From CAADGU01 sp035444285 (GTDB taxonomy: Bacteria; Chloroflexota; Anaerolineae; Promineifilales; Promineifilaceae): a stretch of DNA of 64,000 bases. Position 1 is the first letter of the stretch. Every line of letters starts with the position of its first letter. Made by a program: the position numbers and the translations under genes. Positions 50,204 through 59,422 of this stretch are shown piece after piece. The stretch lies in assembly GCA_035444285.1 (NCBI GenBank), contig DAOMOK010000015.1, positions 1-64,000 on the forward strand. The letters run 5' to 3'. The notes under the pieces were generated by a model that made no database searches, was not told where the DNA came from, and worked only from the letters and a program-made list of their open reading frames with translations.

Positions 50204-51592
50204 TTATGGGGAAGTGGTCTGGTAGGTTGGTAAGAGGATGCAAAAGGCGGCACCCTGACCTGGCTGGCTTTCTGCCCAGACACGGCCGTGCTGCGCTTCT
50301 ACCAGTGATTTGACAATGGCTAATCCCAGACCGGAGCCGCCATCGGGGTAGCGCTGGCGGGCAGCGTCGCCACGATAGAAACGATCAAACGCATGAGCCA
50401 GGGCGTCCGGTGAAAGGCCAGGGCCGCTATCTTGCACCGAAAGCAAAACAGCATGATCCTGACGACGGGAGGAAAGGGTCACACGGCCGTCTGCCGGTGT
50501 AAACCGCAGCGCATTGCCCACCAGGTTATCTAATACCTGCGCCATACGGTCGGGGTCTACCTGCACCAACGGCAATTGGGCGGAAACATCCAATCCTAAT
50601 GCGATTTGTTTGTCGGCTGCCTGGGGCAAATGGGCGGTGTACACACGCTCTAGCAGCGACTGCGGCGAAACCGGGCGCAGCGCCAGTGGCAGTTCACCTG
50701 CTTCAGCCAGGGATAGGATGCGTAAATCCTCAATGAGCCTGTTGAGCCTCCGCGCTTCATCGTAAACAATGTCCAATGTAGCCTGGTTGGCCGGCAATAC
50801 GCCATCTCGCAGGGCTTCAGCATGACCGAGGATGATGCTGAGTGGGGTGCGCAGATCGTGGGCAATATCGGCCGTCATCTGGCGGCGCAAGGCCTGTGAC
50901 TGCGCCACTTGCGCGCTCATCTGATTAAAGGAGGCGGCAAGCTGTCCCAGTTCGTCTTCGCTGCGAACGGGCACTTGCTGGGCCAGGTATCCCTGGGTCA
51001 TCTGGTGAGTGGCGTGGGTGAGTTCTTGTAACGGCCGTGTCAGATTACGCGACAACACCCCGGCCAACAGCAACGAGACGCCTACTGCCCCCACCGCTGC
51101 CAGCAAAATTGCCAGGTTGACGCGCCGGGCGAAAAATGCCTGCATTTGCCGCTGTTCGGCTTCGCCGGGTTCCACCACATATCCAACCACTTCGCCATTG
51201 ACGACAATGGGGGCGCCGGTGCGGGCCAGAGTCAGGGCTATCCGTTCCCCCACGCGCAGTCCACCGCCAGGCAGCACAACCACGCCCTGGGCATCGGTGA
51301 TGGCAAAGGGGTTACGCTCGGCGACCGCGCCCCCCATCCCCATCATATGCCGGCCTAAGATACGGGGCATCAACTGGTGAACGCCCGTCCAACCACCATT
51401 GGCCGTGTAATAATCGGCTAACTGCTCTGCCAGGAGAGTCTGATTTTGTTCAGTGATATAGTTGCCAAATTCAACGGCCGTGATGCGGCTGGCCAGAAAG
51501 GAAACCAGGGCAATGCCGGTCAGGCTGACAAATAAAAAGGCCAGCGTTAGTTTTAGAGCCAGTGAGCGTCTAAAGTGCGGAAAAACAGACAT
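50204..51592 (-). CDS. sensor histidine kinase
   Basis: 462 residues. Membrane helices near 12-32 and 155-178 enclose an extracytoplasmic sensor of about 120 residues. HAMP (LSRNLTRPLQELTHATHQMT), HisKA (MTADIAHDLRTPLSIILGHA, phospho-His) and HATPase (NLVGNALRFTPADG, DSGPGLSPDAL, GSGLGLAIVKSLVEAQHG) follow. It phosphorylates the response regulator encoded 1 bp upstream. The ATG at 51592 is preferred to an upstream one that would overlap the regulator. The sensed signal is unknown. Confidence 0.95.
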   Translation of the reverse strand: MSVFPHFRRSLALKLTLAFLFVSLTGIALVSFLASRITAVEFGNYITEQNQTLLAEQLADYYTANGGWTGVHQLMPRILGRHMMGMGGAVAERNPFAITDAQGVVVLPGGGLRVGERIALTLARTGAPIVVNGEVVGYVVEPGEAEQRQMQAFFARRVNLAILLAAVGAVGVSLLLAGVLSRNLTRPLQELTHATHQMTQGYLAQQVPVRSEDELGQLAASFNQMSAQVAQSQALRRQMTADIAHDLRTPLSIILGHAEALRDGVLPANQATLDIVYDEARRLNRLIEDLRILSLAEAGELPLALRPVSPQSLLERVYTAHLPQAADKQIALGLDVSAQLPLVQVDPDRMAQVLDNLVGNALRFTPADGRVTLSSRRQDHAVLLSVQDSGPGLSPDALAHAFDRFYRGDAARQRYPDGGSGLGLAIVKSLVEAQHGRVWAESQPGQGAAFCILLPTYQTTSP

Positions 51593-51593
51593 C

Positions 51594-52277
51594 TTACTCC
51601 GGGGCAAAGCGATAACCCACACCATACACGGTTTCAATGTAACAGGGCTGGCGTGGATTGGGTTCTATTTTAGCGCGCAGGTTTTTAATATGGACATCAA
51701 TCGTGCGTTCATACCCTTCAAAGGTATCCCCCTGTAACCTCTCCAACAAATCGAAACGGGAAAAGGTATGACCGGGCGCAGCCATCATGGCCGCCAGCAG
51801 ATCAAACTCGGAGCGGGTGAGATCAACACGGACATCGTCTACTTTTACCATATAGCTGTCTTTGTCCAGCGTAATAGGCCCGGCGCGCAAAACGCCGGCA
51901 TCGGGTAAATTTTGGCCGGTACGCCGCAACAGGGCGCGCACGCGCGCCAGCAGTTCACGGGGGCTAAAGGGCTTGGTCACATAATCATCTGCACCCAGTT
52001 CTAAACCCAGCACACGATCATCCTCTTCGACTTTGGCGGTGAGCAGAATCACCGGGGTATTTCGCTCCTGGCGGTGCCGGCGCAGGAATTCATGGCCGTT
52101 CAATTCAGGCATCATCAAATCGAGCAAGATGAGATCAGGTTTTTCCTGGCGAGCGAGGAAGAGGGCGTCACGGCCGTTGCCCGCCGCTACCACCCGAAAT
52201 CCGCCCTGTTCCAGATATGCGGTTACCAGAGCCACCAGCCGCTCTTCATCATCAACAACAAGAATGGTTTTTGACAT
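51594..52277 (-). CDS. OmpR-family response regulator
   Basis: 227 residues. Receiver (ILVVDDEERLVALVTAYL, phospho-acceptor Asp in LILLDLMMPELNGHEF, Lys in DYVTKPFSPREL) and a winged-helix DNA-binding domain (VDLTRSEFDLLAAMMAAPG, YERTIDVHIKNLRAKIEPN, GVGYRFAPE). AAAGGA lies eight bases before the ATG at 52277, favoured over ATG 52283. It and the kinase are translationally coupled (stop and next start one base apart). Confidence 0.96.
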   Translation of the reverse strand: MSKTILVVDDEERLVALVTAYLEQGGFRVVAAGNGRDALFLARQEKPDLILLDLMMPELNGHEFLRRHRQERNTPVILLTAKVEEDDRVLGLELGADDYVTKPFSPRELLARVRALLRRTGQNLPDAGVLRAGPITLDKDSYMVKVDDVRVDLTRSEFDLLAAMMAAPGHTFSRFDLLERLQGDTFEGYERTIDVHIKNLRAKIEPNPRQPCYIETVYGVGYRFAPE

Positions 52278-52395
52278 GGGCATCGTCCTTTGTCATTTGT
52301 CATTTGTCCTTTACCTCCAGTAGAGTAACGCGAAGTTGTTAAGGGATTATGAAGGGAATGTGCGGGGGCTGTAAAGAGGTGGGGGTAAGAAACAA

Positions 52396-52427
52396 AAACG
52401 GCCGTCAATGGGGGTTGACGGCCGTTT
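52396..52427 (-). terminator. intrinsic terminator built from two ACGGCCGT octamers
   Basis: AAACGGCCGTCAA (52396-52408) and TTGACGGCCGTTT (52415-52427) form a perfect 13-bp stem with a 6-base loop. On the minus strand it is followed by TTTTTGTTT, so it should end transcription of the anchored protein gene, whose stop is at 52471. Each arm contains one full octamer. Confidence 0.8.
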
Positions 52428-52470
52428 CACCTTGTTGATAATGCTACCTGCAAACCATGTTCTACTGATA

Positions 52471-54285
52471 TTAAACAAGGCGACGGTACTTTCTGCCAAC
52501 AATCACAGTAATAGTCGTGATAGAGATACCCAACAAACCCATTGCCAGGAGAAGAAAGAGTGGTGAGCGGTATTGCTGTGCATACAAACTTTCCAGAGAA
52601 ACGGCCGTTGGTCCCTGAATCATGGTGGCATAAATTGAAAACTTGACAGTTTGACTAATCGGAGAAACCGGGAAAGAACCAGGCAAGTTGGCAAAGGTAT
52701 GGGAAGTATGCCAGTTTACGCCTGTACCGTTTACCATCGCAAATCTCATGGAATTTGTCTCTGGCACAAAAGCTAACCAGTACGTGCCCGCCACCAGGGC
52801 CGTTTGCGTGAGGACGTTTTGCGTATTCCACCCATGGACCGGTGCAAAAGGTGCTGTTTCGCCCAAAAGTGTACCGGGACTGCCGCCATTATCATTGTAA
52901 ATCCCCAGACGTAACTGTCCAGAAGGGTTTTGATTGTCTATATAAATGCTGATACTTTGTAAGTCGCCGCTTCCCCCTAATGAGGTCTGTTGGGCGTATA
53001 ACCGGTCTCCATGTCCAGCACTGGTGCTATTCATGTTAGAGGTCTCGCCAAACGACCGAGGGGAAGACGGTGGTGTACAGTTAGAAAGTGATACCCGAAA
53101 CTCATCCAATACTTCATCAGGGCCTTCAATCAAGACGCCATTTTCTGGCGATGAGAGCGTGACTGTGTAAGTTTGGCCTGGCAGCAGAGTTGTCGCCGTC
53201 CACGCTTCTGAACCACGCTCCCACTCAATAATCACAACGGTGCCAGAAACGGCCGTAATCTGGCAACCATCAGCCCAATCTTTCATATAAGCAAAAAGAG
53301 GGGCATCAGAATTACCGGCAAAGGGGTATACGGTGCGCGAGTTGAGATTTACACGGTTATTTGACTCAAATGCAGTATACCATGGCCAGGCAATCACCGC
53401 TCCCGTCCAATCTGCGGTGTTGGGAGGACAATCAAGAGTATTACAGCGCCAGCGGGTGCTTATAGAAGAAACCGGGTTGCACGTCAATGGATTGGTGCAA
53501 GGCGGCGGCGGTGGCGTGGGTGTCGGGGCATTATCTGTAGTACCTCCGCCAAAGTCATCCAGGATTGTAGTGCCAGCGTTAATGTTGAACAGGCCAATAT
53601 ACCCATCGTAGGCATAAAATGGCCAGTCCGTGACATCACGGCTATCTATCAATTGACCATTTTTATATACTTCCACCTGGCCGTTAGCTCTGGCATGAGC
53701 GCCAAATACATCCCCATTACTATAGGAAACTGGTATATTGGTCCCGCGCTGGTTCCAGCTCTGGGTCTCGCTATACGTCCATACCTGCACGTAACCCCCA
53801 GCCGGGTTATAGAAGACATCGATCAGCGCCGGCGGCGCATCGGTAATGTTCTGCGCTTTTAGAATCAGGCCAATTTCTTCCGCGGCCGCGTCAATGGTGG
53901 ATAAGGTTACGCTTACCACCTGGCCGACGCCAAATGGAGAGGCGTTCCAGTAAATATCCTCATCATTGCCTGGACTAACCAGGAGCCGAGTAGAAGTGAT
54001 GGCATAATTTGCTGTGGCGCCAGACCAGTTACTGCCCAATGGCCCATTAGGCCGGTTAAAATCGTCAAGAATGCCGGTGGAGAACGAGATAGATGGGGCT
54101 TCCTGACGTCCGGTTAGTGGAATGGGTGTGCCGGTCACGGCCGGTGCAGTTCTGGTGGGAATGGGGGGGGTGTTATCAAAGGCAACTCGACTTGTCCCAA
54201 TGGCTTCGACATCCATTACTGATAGAAAGATAATGGCGACCAGCAAAGGAATAGAAACCAAAACTAAAATATTACGTTTGGGCAT
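52471..54285 (-). CDS. exported, membrane-anchored surface protein with a LamG-like domain
   Basis: 604 residues from the ATG at 54285. A signal peptide (NILVLVSIPLLVAIIFLSVM) is followed by a Thr/Pro linker and a concanavalin-like/DUF1080-type domain (ILDDFNRPNGPLGSNWSG, VQVWTYSETQSWNQRGTNI, VEVYKNGQLIDSRDV). A Pro-rich spacer, a Cys-containing domain (CTNPLTCNPVSSI) and a further beta-rich domain come next. It ends in GPTAVSLESL, a membrane helix (LFLLLAMGLLGISITTITVI) and GRKYRRLV. The tail matches that of the protein at 61982-62812. Binding of carbohydrate is plausible but not shown. A terminator from two octamers follows. Confidence 0.85.
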   Translation of the reverse strand: MPKRNILVLVSIPLLVAIIFLSVMDVEAIGTSRVAFDNTPPIPTRTAPAVTGTPIPLTGRQEAPSISFSTGILDDFNRPNGPLGSNWSGATANYAITSTRLLVSPGNDEDIYWNASPFGVGQVVSVTLSTIDAAAEEIGLILKAQNITDAPPALIDVFYNPAGGYVQVWTYSETQSWNQRGTNIPVSYSNGDVFGAHARANGQVEVYKNGQLIDSRDVTDWPFYAYDGYIGLFNINAGTTILDDFGGGTTDNAPTPTPPPPPCTNPLTCNPVSSISTRWRCNTLDCPPNTADWTGAVIAWPWYTAFESNNRVNLNSRTVYPFAGNSDAPLFAYMKDWADGCQITAVSGTVVIIEWERGSEAWTATTLLPGQTYTVTLSSPENGVLIEGPDEVLDEFRVSLSNCTPPSSPRSFGETSNMNSTSAGHGDRLYAQQTSLGGSGDLQSISIYIDNQNPSGQLRLGIYNDNGGSPGTLLGETAPFAPVHGWNTQNVLTQTALVAGTYWLAFVPETNSMRFAMVNGTGVNWHTSHTFANLPGSFPVSPISQTVKFSIYATMIQGPTAVSLESLYAQQYRSPLFLLLAMGLLGISITTITVIVGRKYRRLV

Positions 54286-54537
54286 GATTGCTCTTTCCCA
54301 TATTCTGAATTCATAGAACCTGCCTTTACCACTACCTACCCGGTTTTCCAATCGGATAGTAAATGGAAAGGAAAATAACCTTGCAAATAATCCCCGTAGT
54401 TATATCCGAGAACACTTTAGGTATAACTTACAATTAACGCAGATTGGCCCAATGTTTCGGATTGAACCAATCTACGTTGCGGGTCTGGGCATGGGTCTAG
54501 CGTACTAATGCAATTGGGGGCACATGTTTATACAATG

Positions 54538-54566
54538 TTGTCAACATTTTTTTATGCAAGTATGAT
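54538..54566 (+). promoter_or_regulatory. strong sigma70-type promoter
   Basis: -35 TTGTCA (54538-54543), 17-bp spacer with a T-rich run, -10 TATGAT (54561-54566). The first ATG downstream is that of the 60-residue membrane protein at 54605. Confidence 0.8.
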
Positions 54567-54604
54567 AATGGGGCAGTTAGAAGTGAAGAGGAAGATACTT
54601 TAAG

Positions 54605-54787
54605 ATGATCTGGTTAGCAGCAATTGGAATCTATTTTTTGGTAACGGCCGTGATCGTCATTTCTGTTTGTGCATTATCAGCACGAATGAGCCGGCACGAA
54701 GAGTGGAGCGAAATGCCGATTGTTGAGACTCGCAGTGAAGCTGCCAGCTCTCGTGATTATCAGGCTGATACAGCGCCTTCTACCTGA
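54605..54787 (+). CDS. small single-pass membrane protein, unknown function
   Basis: 60 residues: one membrane helix (WLAAIGIYFLVTAVIVISV) followed by a charged, acidic cytoplasmic or periplasmic tail (EEWSEMPIVETRSEAASS). I recognise no family. Reality is supported by a strong promoter 39-67 bp upstream and an intrinsic terminator 30 bp after the stop. The ribosome site is weak (GAGGAAG 12 bases upstream). One ACGGCCGT octamer lies in the membrane-helix codons. Confidence 0.65.
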   Translation: MIWLAAIGIYFLVTAVIVISVCALSARMSRHEEWSEMPIVETRSEAASSRDYQADTAPST

Positions 54788-54816
54788 ACCTGATTTACCT
54801 ACTCCATAAATACAAA

Positions 54817-54840
54817 AGCCCGGCATCATGATGCCGGGCT
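54817..54840 (+). terminator. intrinsic terminator (bidirectional)
   Basis: AGCCCGGCATCA and TGATGCCGGGCT form a perfect 12-bp stem, preceded by AAAA and followed by TTTTTT. It ends the 60-residue protein gene and could also act on transcription from the right. Confidence 0.93.
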
Positions 54841-54858
54841 TTTTTGATTCCGGACAAT

Positions 54859-54892
54859 AGACCTGACAGGTTTTCTGAAACCTGTCAGGTCT
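54859..54892. repeat. AGACCTGACAGGTTT hairpin that supplies the gmhA stop codon
   Basis: AGACCTGACAGGTTT and its complement flank a 4-base loop. The final codons of gmhA (CAG ACC TGA) run into the right arm, so its TGA at 54885-54887 is part of the repeat. Related to the core of the 95-bp repeats and to 60731-60764. Confidence 0.88.
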
Positions 54893-55457
54893 GCCTGACT
54901 AAAGCCCGTTGGCGTAACATAGATACAATTAAATGCTCCAGCATCAAATGAATATCCTCAACATGTTCAATGCAGTGGCTGTCTACATGCAAATCCAGGT
55001 CAACCATCCCGCTGAGTTTGCCGCCATCAAAACCGGTAAATCCTATAGTATACGCGCCGACCTCATTGGCCAGGGTCATGCCTTCTAACACATTTGGTGA
55101 ATTGCCACTGGCGGAAATACCGATCACAATATCGTCCGGTTGAATAAAGGGGGCTAACTGCTGCGCAAAGACCGAGGCATAACCTTCATCGTTAGCAAAC
55201 GCGGAAAAAGAAGCCATATTATCTGTTAGGCCAATGACTTTGAAATGGGGCCAGCTCGGTTGGCGCGTATTTTTGCTCAGATCACAGACAAAATGGGAAG
55301 CTGTGGAAGCGCTGCCACCATTACCCATGATGAATATCTGACGGCCGTCTAGTCGCGCCTCATGTAATATGCCAATGGCCTGATCAATTAACGCCAACGG
55401 CAACATATCCAGCGTGTTTTTCAAATCAAAAATGTATTGATTAATCTGTTGGTTCAT
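54885..55457 (-). CDS. gmhA: phosphoheptose isomerase (SIS domain)
   Basis: 190 residues from the ATG at 55457 (GGGAG seven bases upstream; ATG 55463 also possible). The SIS fold with FIMGNGGSASTASHFVCDL, GISASGNSPNVLEGMTLAN and the GmhA-type C-terminal helix (HCIEHVEDIHLMLEHLIV) is clear. It converts sedoheptulose 7-phosphate to D-glycero-D-manno-heptose 7-phosphate. It follows the heptose kinase gene by 18 bp, so the first two steps of nucleotide-heptose synthesis are encoded together. The stop codon is inside a palindromic repeat. Confidence 0.94.
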   Translation of the reverse strand: MNQQINQYIFDLKNTLDMLPLALIDQAIGILHEARLDGRQIFIMGNGGSASTASHFVCDLSKNTRQPSWPHFKVIGLTDNMASFSAFANDEGYASVFAQQLAPFIQPDDIVIGISASGNSPNVLEGMTLANEVGAYTIGFTGFDGGKLSGMVDLDLHVDSHCIEHVEDIHLMLEHLIVSMLRQRALVRQT

Positions 55458-55475
55458 ACGCATACTCCCATAAGA

Positions 55476-56456
55476 CTAGGCTCGCAAATAATTAAAAATA
55501 ACTTTTGAACCATCTGGTTCAATTTTAAATTGCAGCTCCTGCAACCCGTTTAAAGATTTCCGCACTGCATCCTGGCATTCGTATGGACAATACAACAATA
55601 AAAAGCCGCCCCCACCGGCGCCAGAAATTTTTCCGCCAATAGCCCCTGCCTTACGAGCCAGACAATAGATTTCGTCAAGCTGCCCATTGCTCACCTGGCT
55701 GGCCAGTTGGCGCTTGAGCAGCCAACTCTCATGTAACAACTCGCCAATAATATCAATCTTCCCCGCCGCCACTTCCTCACGAGCAATAAAAGCAATATGC
55801 TTCATTTCTTTCAGAATGGATAATTTGTCGCGGATATTCTGTTTTTGTTCGGTTAATACAGAATCCGAGCGGCGTGTGACGCCGGTGAAAAAGAGCATCG
55901 TATTTTCATTAAGCTTCTTGCGCTGCTCGGAGGTTAACGGAATTCGTTCAGAGCGTATACTACCATCGGTACCAAATTCCATAAAACGAAAGCCGCCATA
56001 AGCGGCAATATATTGATCCTGAACGCCGCTTGGTTTACCCAATATACCTATCTCAATCTCACACGCCTGCTGCGCTAATTCTTCAGCCGAAACTAGTTCA
56101 CCTTTCAGGCTGTACATGGCATGAAGGGCGCCTACCGTCACGGTCGCCGATGACCCCAGCCCGGAACCTTCCGATGGGATGTCCCCCATTGTGGTTATTT
56201 CCACACCTTCAGTGATTCCTGTTTTGCGTAATGCTTCACGGATCAGTTCATGGTGAACCTCTTCCAGGTTATCTACCATTTCTGTTTTGGTATAGCCCAC
56301 ACGCAGCTTGCGATCAAACCGTTCTTTAATGGTAACAAAGATGTATTTGTCAATGGCGGTACTCAGGACGCACCCCCCTTCTTGTTGGTAATAAGAAGGA
56401 AAATCCGTCCCCCCGCCAAAAAAACTCACACGTAGAGGCGTTTGAACAATGATCAT
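55476..56456 (-). CDS. hddA: D-glycero-D-manno-heptose 7-phosphate kinase (GHMP family)
   Basis: 326 residues, normal for HddA. It opens with VQTPLRVSFFGGGTDFPSYY, then GSGLGSSATVTVGALHAMYS (GHMP ATP loop), KPSGVQDQYIAAYGGF and the C-terminal GGKISGAGGGGFLLLYCP. The family phosphorylates the anomeric position toward GDP-heptose. HddC and GmhB partners are not in the window. The substrate is supported by adjacency to gmhA. No octamer lies in this gene. Confidence 0.93.
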   Translation of the reverse strand: MIIVQTPLRVSFFGGGTDFPSYYQQEGGCVLSTAIDKYIFVTIKERFDRKLRVGYTKTEMVDNLEEVHHELIREALRKTGITEGVEITTMGDIPSEGSGLGSSATVTVGALHAMYSLKGELVSAEELAQQACEIEIGILGKPSGVQDQYIAAYGGFRFMEFGTDGSIRSERIPLTSEQRKKLNENTMLFFTGVTRRSDSVLTEQKQNIRDKLSILKEMKHIAFIAREEVAAGKIDIIGELLHESWLLKRQLASQVSNGQLDEIYCLARKAGAIGGKISGAGGGGFLLLYCPYECQDAVRKSLNGLQELQFKIEPDGSKVIFNYLRA

Positions 56457-56507
56457 AGTTTTCTCTTTTTAGTCGGCCGAATTTCTCAGCCGAAATAACG
56501 GGGGTTG

Positions 56508-58010
56508 CTAATAGGCTCCCCGACCTTTCAACAAGGCCGGAATTGTCTGTATTAAAAGCTGAATATCTAGCCATATAGTCCAATTCCGAATGTAATACAT
56601 ATCCAGCCTGACTCTTTCGTCATACGAAATATCGGAACGACCGCTGACCTGCCACAGACCGGTAATGCCCGGCAATACGGTCAGCAAGTTTAATGCCCAA
56701 TCATTGTACTTTTCCATTTCTGACGGCGAAATCATGCGCGGACCTACCAGGGACATCTGTCGCTTGAGGACATTGAACAGTTGCGGTAACTCATCCAGGC
56801 TGGCCTTACGCAAAAAACGGCCCGCGCGGGTGATACGCGGATCTTCTTTCAGTTTGTGATTTTCAGACAACTCATTTTGCAATTCTGGATGCTGCGCCAA
56901 AATCTCGTCTCCATTCACGTGCATGGTACGGAATTTATAGGCATCAAATTGACGACCGTTAATACCCATCACCCGCCGCCGATAAATAATGGGGCCTGGG
57001 GAATCCAGCTTGATGACAACGGCTATCAATAACATCAGTGGCAGCACAGCCAGCATAGCGGAAAAAATGATCGCGTAATCTAACATCAGCTTAAAAACAC
57101 TGTCCATCCCGGTCATACGTACTTTTTGCACCCGAACTAATGGTGTACAGGCCATCTCCTTGACTTCTAAACCGGTGGTGATGATTTCAAACAGACCAGA
57201 TGAGAGCCTGAGGTTTAACCCACTGACCAAGCCGTATCGCTTAAAGATGCTGAGCATTTCATGACGGGTCATGGAACTGGTGGCAATGATGAGTTCCTCA
57301 ATGCCATACCGGGCAATTAAATGATCCAAATGTTGGGTGTCACCCAGACATTGCAGTTGTTTGTACACGGCCGTACCCGGCTTCGCATGATCATCCACAT
57401 ACCCCAGCACATGTAGGCCGGAGGTTTGCCAGCCCACCAGTTGCTCCCCCAAGAGCTTCCCTTCTTCGTTTATCCCCACAATCAGCGCCGGCGACAAATA
57501 ATAACCCCGCCTACGCAGCGCATAAATAATGCGGCGAATCCAAAAGCGACCAAAACTGACAAATAGAAATGTAAACAGCCAGGCAATTAACAACCAGCCG
57601 CGCGCCAGGATAAAATCCACATGCAAAAAGCTGAAAATCACTACCACCATAATCCCCAGACTGATGGCCTTGAAAATCAGCGAGTATTCTTGTGTACCAC
57701 CCAACAAGTTACGCCGGTTATAGAGACCAAATCCCCAAAACACAATCACCCACATGGGGTTCAAAAACAGGCTGATATTGCGATAATAATCGTAAACAGG
57801 AGCAATACTGATTTCAAACAGAGGAAGGGCTGAATAAAATCGCACAAAATACGCCAGCAGGAATGCTATTCCTACCATCGAAATGTCATTAATGATCAGG
57901 AAAACGGTGAGGAACCGCCATTGGTTGTATTGGAAAAAGACCGAAACCTTGTCAAACGGGTTAAATGGAGTCCCTACTGATTTCTCAATGGAATTGACTG
58001 TTGGATGCAA
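56508..58010 (-). CDS. polyprenyl-phosphate sugar-1-phosphate transferase (WbaP/WcaJ type)
   Basis: 500 residues. N-terminal membrane helices (about 35-150), a CoA-binding-3 domain (LIVGINEEGKLLGEQL, VLGYVDDHAKPGTAV), one membrane helix near 290-315 and the bacterial sugar transferase domain (SPGPIIYRRRVMGINGRQF, DAYKFRTMHVNGDE, DELPQLFNVLKRQMSLVGPR). It attaches the first sugar phosphate to undecaprenyl phosphate in glycan or exopolysaccharide synthesis. A GTG start at 58019 is possible; TTG at 58010 is preferred because GGAGGTG lies six bases upstream. The final residues KGRGAY are family-typical. Confidence 0.94.
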   Translation of the reverse strand: MHPTVNSIEKSVGTPFNPFDKVSVFFQYNQWRFLTVFLIINDISMVGIAFLLAYFVRFYSALPLFEISIAPVYDYYRNISLFLNPMWVIVFWGFGLYNRRNLLGGTQEYSLIFKAISLGIMVVVIFSFLHVDFILARGWLLIAWLFTFLFVSFGRFWIRRIIYALRRRGYYLSPALIVGINEEGKLLGEQLVGWQTSGLHVLGYVDDHAKPGTAVYKQLQCLGDTQHLDHLIARYGIEELIIATSSMTRHEMLSIFKRYGLVSGLNLRLSSGLFEIITTGLEVKEMACTPLVRVQKVRMTGMDSVFKLMLDYAIIFSAMLAVLPLMLLIAVVIKLDSPGPIIYRRRVMGINGRQFDAYKFRTMHVNGDEILAQHPELQNELSENHKLKEDPRITRAGRFLRKASLDELPQLFNVLKRQMSLVGPRMISPSEMEKYNDWALNLLTVLPGITGLWQVSGRSDISYDERVRLDMYYIRNWTIWLDIQLLIQTIPALLKGRGAY

Positions 58011-58106
58011 AGCTCGCACCTCCGCAAAGTATACTCAATGGCTCTTACTTATCTTCATTTACTGCTGGCACTGTAGAACTGGAACGTTAAGATCAAACTT
58101 ACAAAA

Positions 58107-59420
58107 TTATGAAGGGTTAACTTCAATCTGAGGCCAGACTTTAGGCACAAACCGCTGCGCCAGGTCGAACAGGCCATACCCGGCAAAAATCAAAAGCACC
58201 GCATCCACCGGCAGCCGGTAACGAATCAATGCCCAGGAGAGCAAATGGATACCTGTATACAAAATGGCAAATAGCAGCAACAAAAAGATGGGATGCTGCA
58301 AAAGTGACCATGACCAGTTGCGGCGCAGAGCCAAAAATACGCCATAGAGCATAAACGGCAGCAGCAGCCCAAAACTGCCAACACGGGTGACATTGCTTAC
58401 CGCGCCCGAATCAGCCGAGGGCCAAAACATAAAATAAGCAGGGACCCGGCTCAGGGATAGCTGGGCAATCCGAACCGGATCGTCTGTGATAAAGGACAAA
58501 CCAAGCTTCAACAACTCCTGATCAAGCGCCGCCTCATCAAGATGTTGGGATAACAGTTCCTCAGGGATAAGCTCCGTATAATCGTCCCGCAGGGGAATGA
58601 AGCGCGTATCATAAGCCGGATGGTTGGCCCAGAAAAAAGCATAACCGGCATTTGTGTTCAACAACACAAAACGATTGAACCGTTTGTAATTCGAGTAAGT
58701 AAAGGGTAGTACCATTGCCACAATAATGACGCCAGCCAAAATGGCTTCGGCCAGGGGAAACCACTTATCCCGCCGCCATCGCGCCCACAAAAGCCATAAG
58801 AGCTGAAATGGGATGATCAACAAATATAGCTGGCGCAGCAAAACGATCAGGCCAAATAAAAAACCAAGAAGCAATGCCCATTTGATGTCTGGCTTTCTTT
58901 CGGAATCAGCCAGGAGCATGGTGACATACAGGGATGCCAGGATTAAGGTGATGTAAAACGGTTCCGTCATAAGGGCGGCAGCATAGTAGACAAAGTAGAT
59001 GTATACGGCCGTGAGCGCCGCCGCTATCAACCCCACTGTCGTATTAAAAATCCGCCGCCCAATCAGGTAAGCCAGATACGGCTGCAAAATCCCCACAATC
59101 ACCGCCTGGAAAAGCCGGGCGACCACAGGGTTTTGCCCAAATAGTTTGTATACAAACGCCACATAGTAGGTGTACAGGTAACTCCAATGGGCTGTGGGCG
59201 CATTGGCCTCCGTTACCGGCCACCACCCCACCCCAAAGGTAAAACCATACCCGCCGTTGATACGCATGGCCAGGTTATGGTAAGAAATCTGGTCAAAAGT
59301 GCCGGGCAGTTCCTCAACCTGATTGCCAAAATACAGGGCAGATAGTATGCGCAAAAAAACGGAAAGTACGATAATAACAAAAAGCATTCGTTTGGGATTT
59401 TGGAGCAATTTTTGTGTCAT
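58107..59420 (-). CDS. GT-C membrane glycosyltransferase (GT39/GT83 type)
   Basis: 437 residues from the ATG at 59420, three bases after the upstream stop. About ten membrane helices. The GT-C signature DxD/ExD-like acidic pair is in the first loop (GTFDQISYHNLAMRI) and the PMT-like segment APTAHWSYLYTYYVAFVY. Members transfer a sugar from a polyprenyl-phosphate donor on the outer membrane face. The acceptor is unknown. It lies between the GT4 transferase and the sugar-1-phosphate transferase in one direction. Confidence 0.88.
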   Translation of the reverse strand: MTQKLLQNPKRMLFVIIVLSVFLRILSALYFGNQVEELPGTFDQISYHNLAMRINGGYGFTFGVGWWPVTEANAPTAHWSYLYTYYVAFVYKLFGQNPVVARLFQAVIVGILQPYLAYLIGRRIFNTTVGLIAAALTAVYIYFVYYAAALMTEPFYITLILASLYVTMLLADSERKPDIKWALLLGFLFGLIVLLRQLYLLIIPFQLLWLLWARWRRDKWFPLAEAILAGVIIVAMVLPFTYSNYKRFNRFVLLNTNAGYAFFWANHPAYDTRFIPLRDDYTELIPEELLSQHLDEAALDQELLKLGLSFITDDPVRIAQLSLSRVPAYFMFWPSADSGAVSNVTRVGSFGLLLPFMLYGVFLALRRNWSWSLLQHPIFLLLLFAILYTGIHLLSWALIRYRLPVDAVLLIFAGYGLFDLAQRFVPKVWPQIEVNPS

Positions 59421-59422
59421 AG

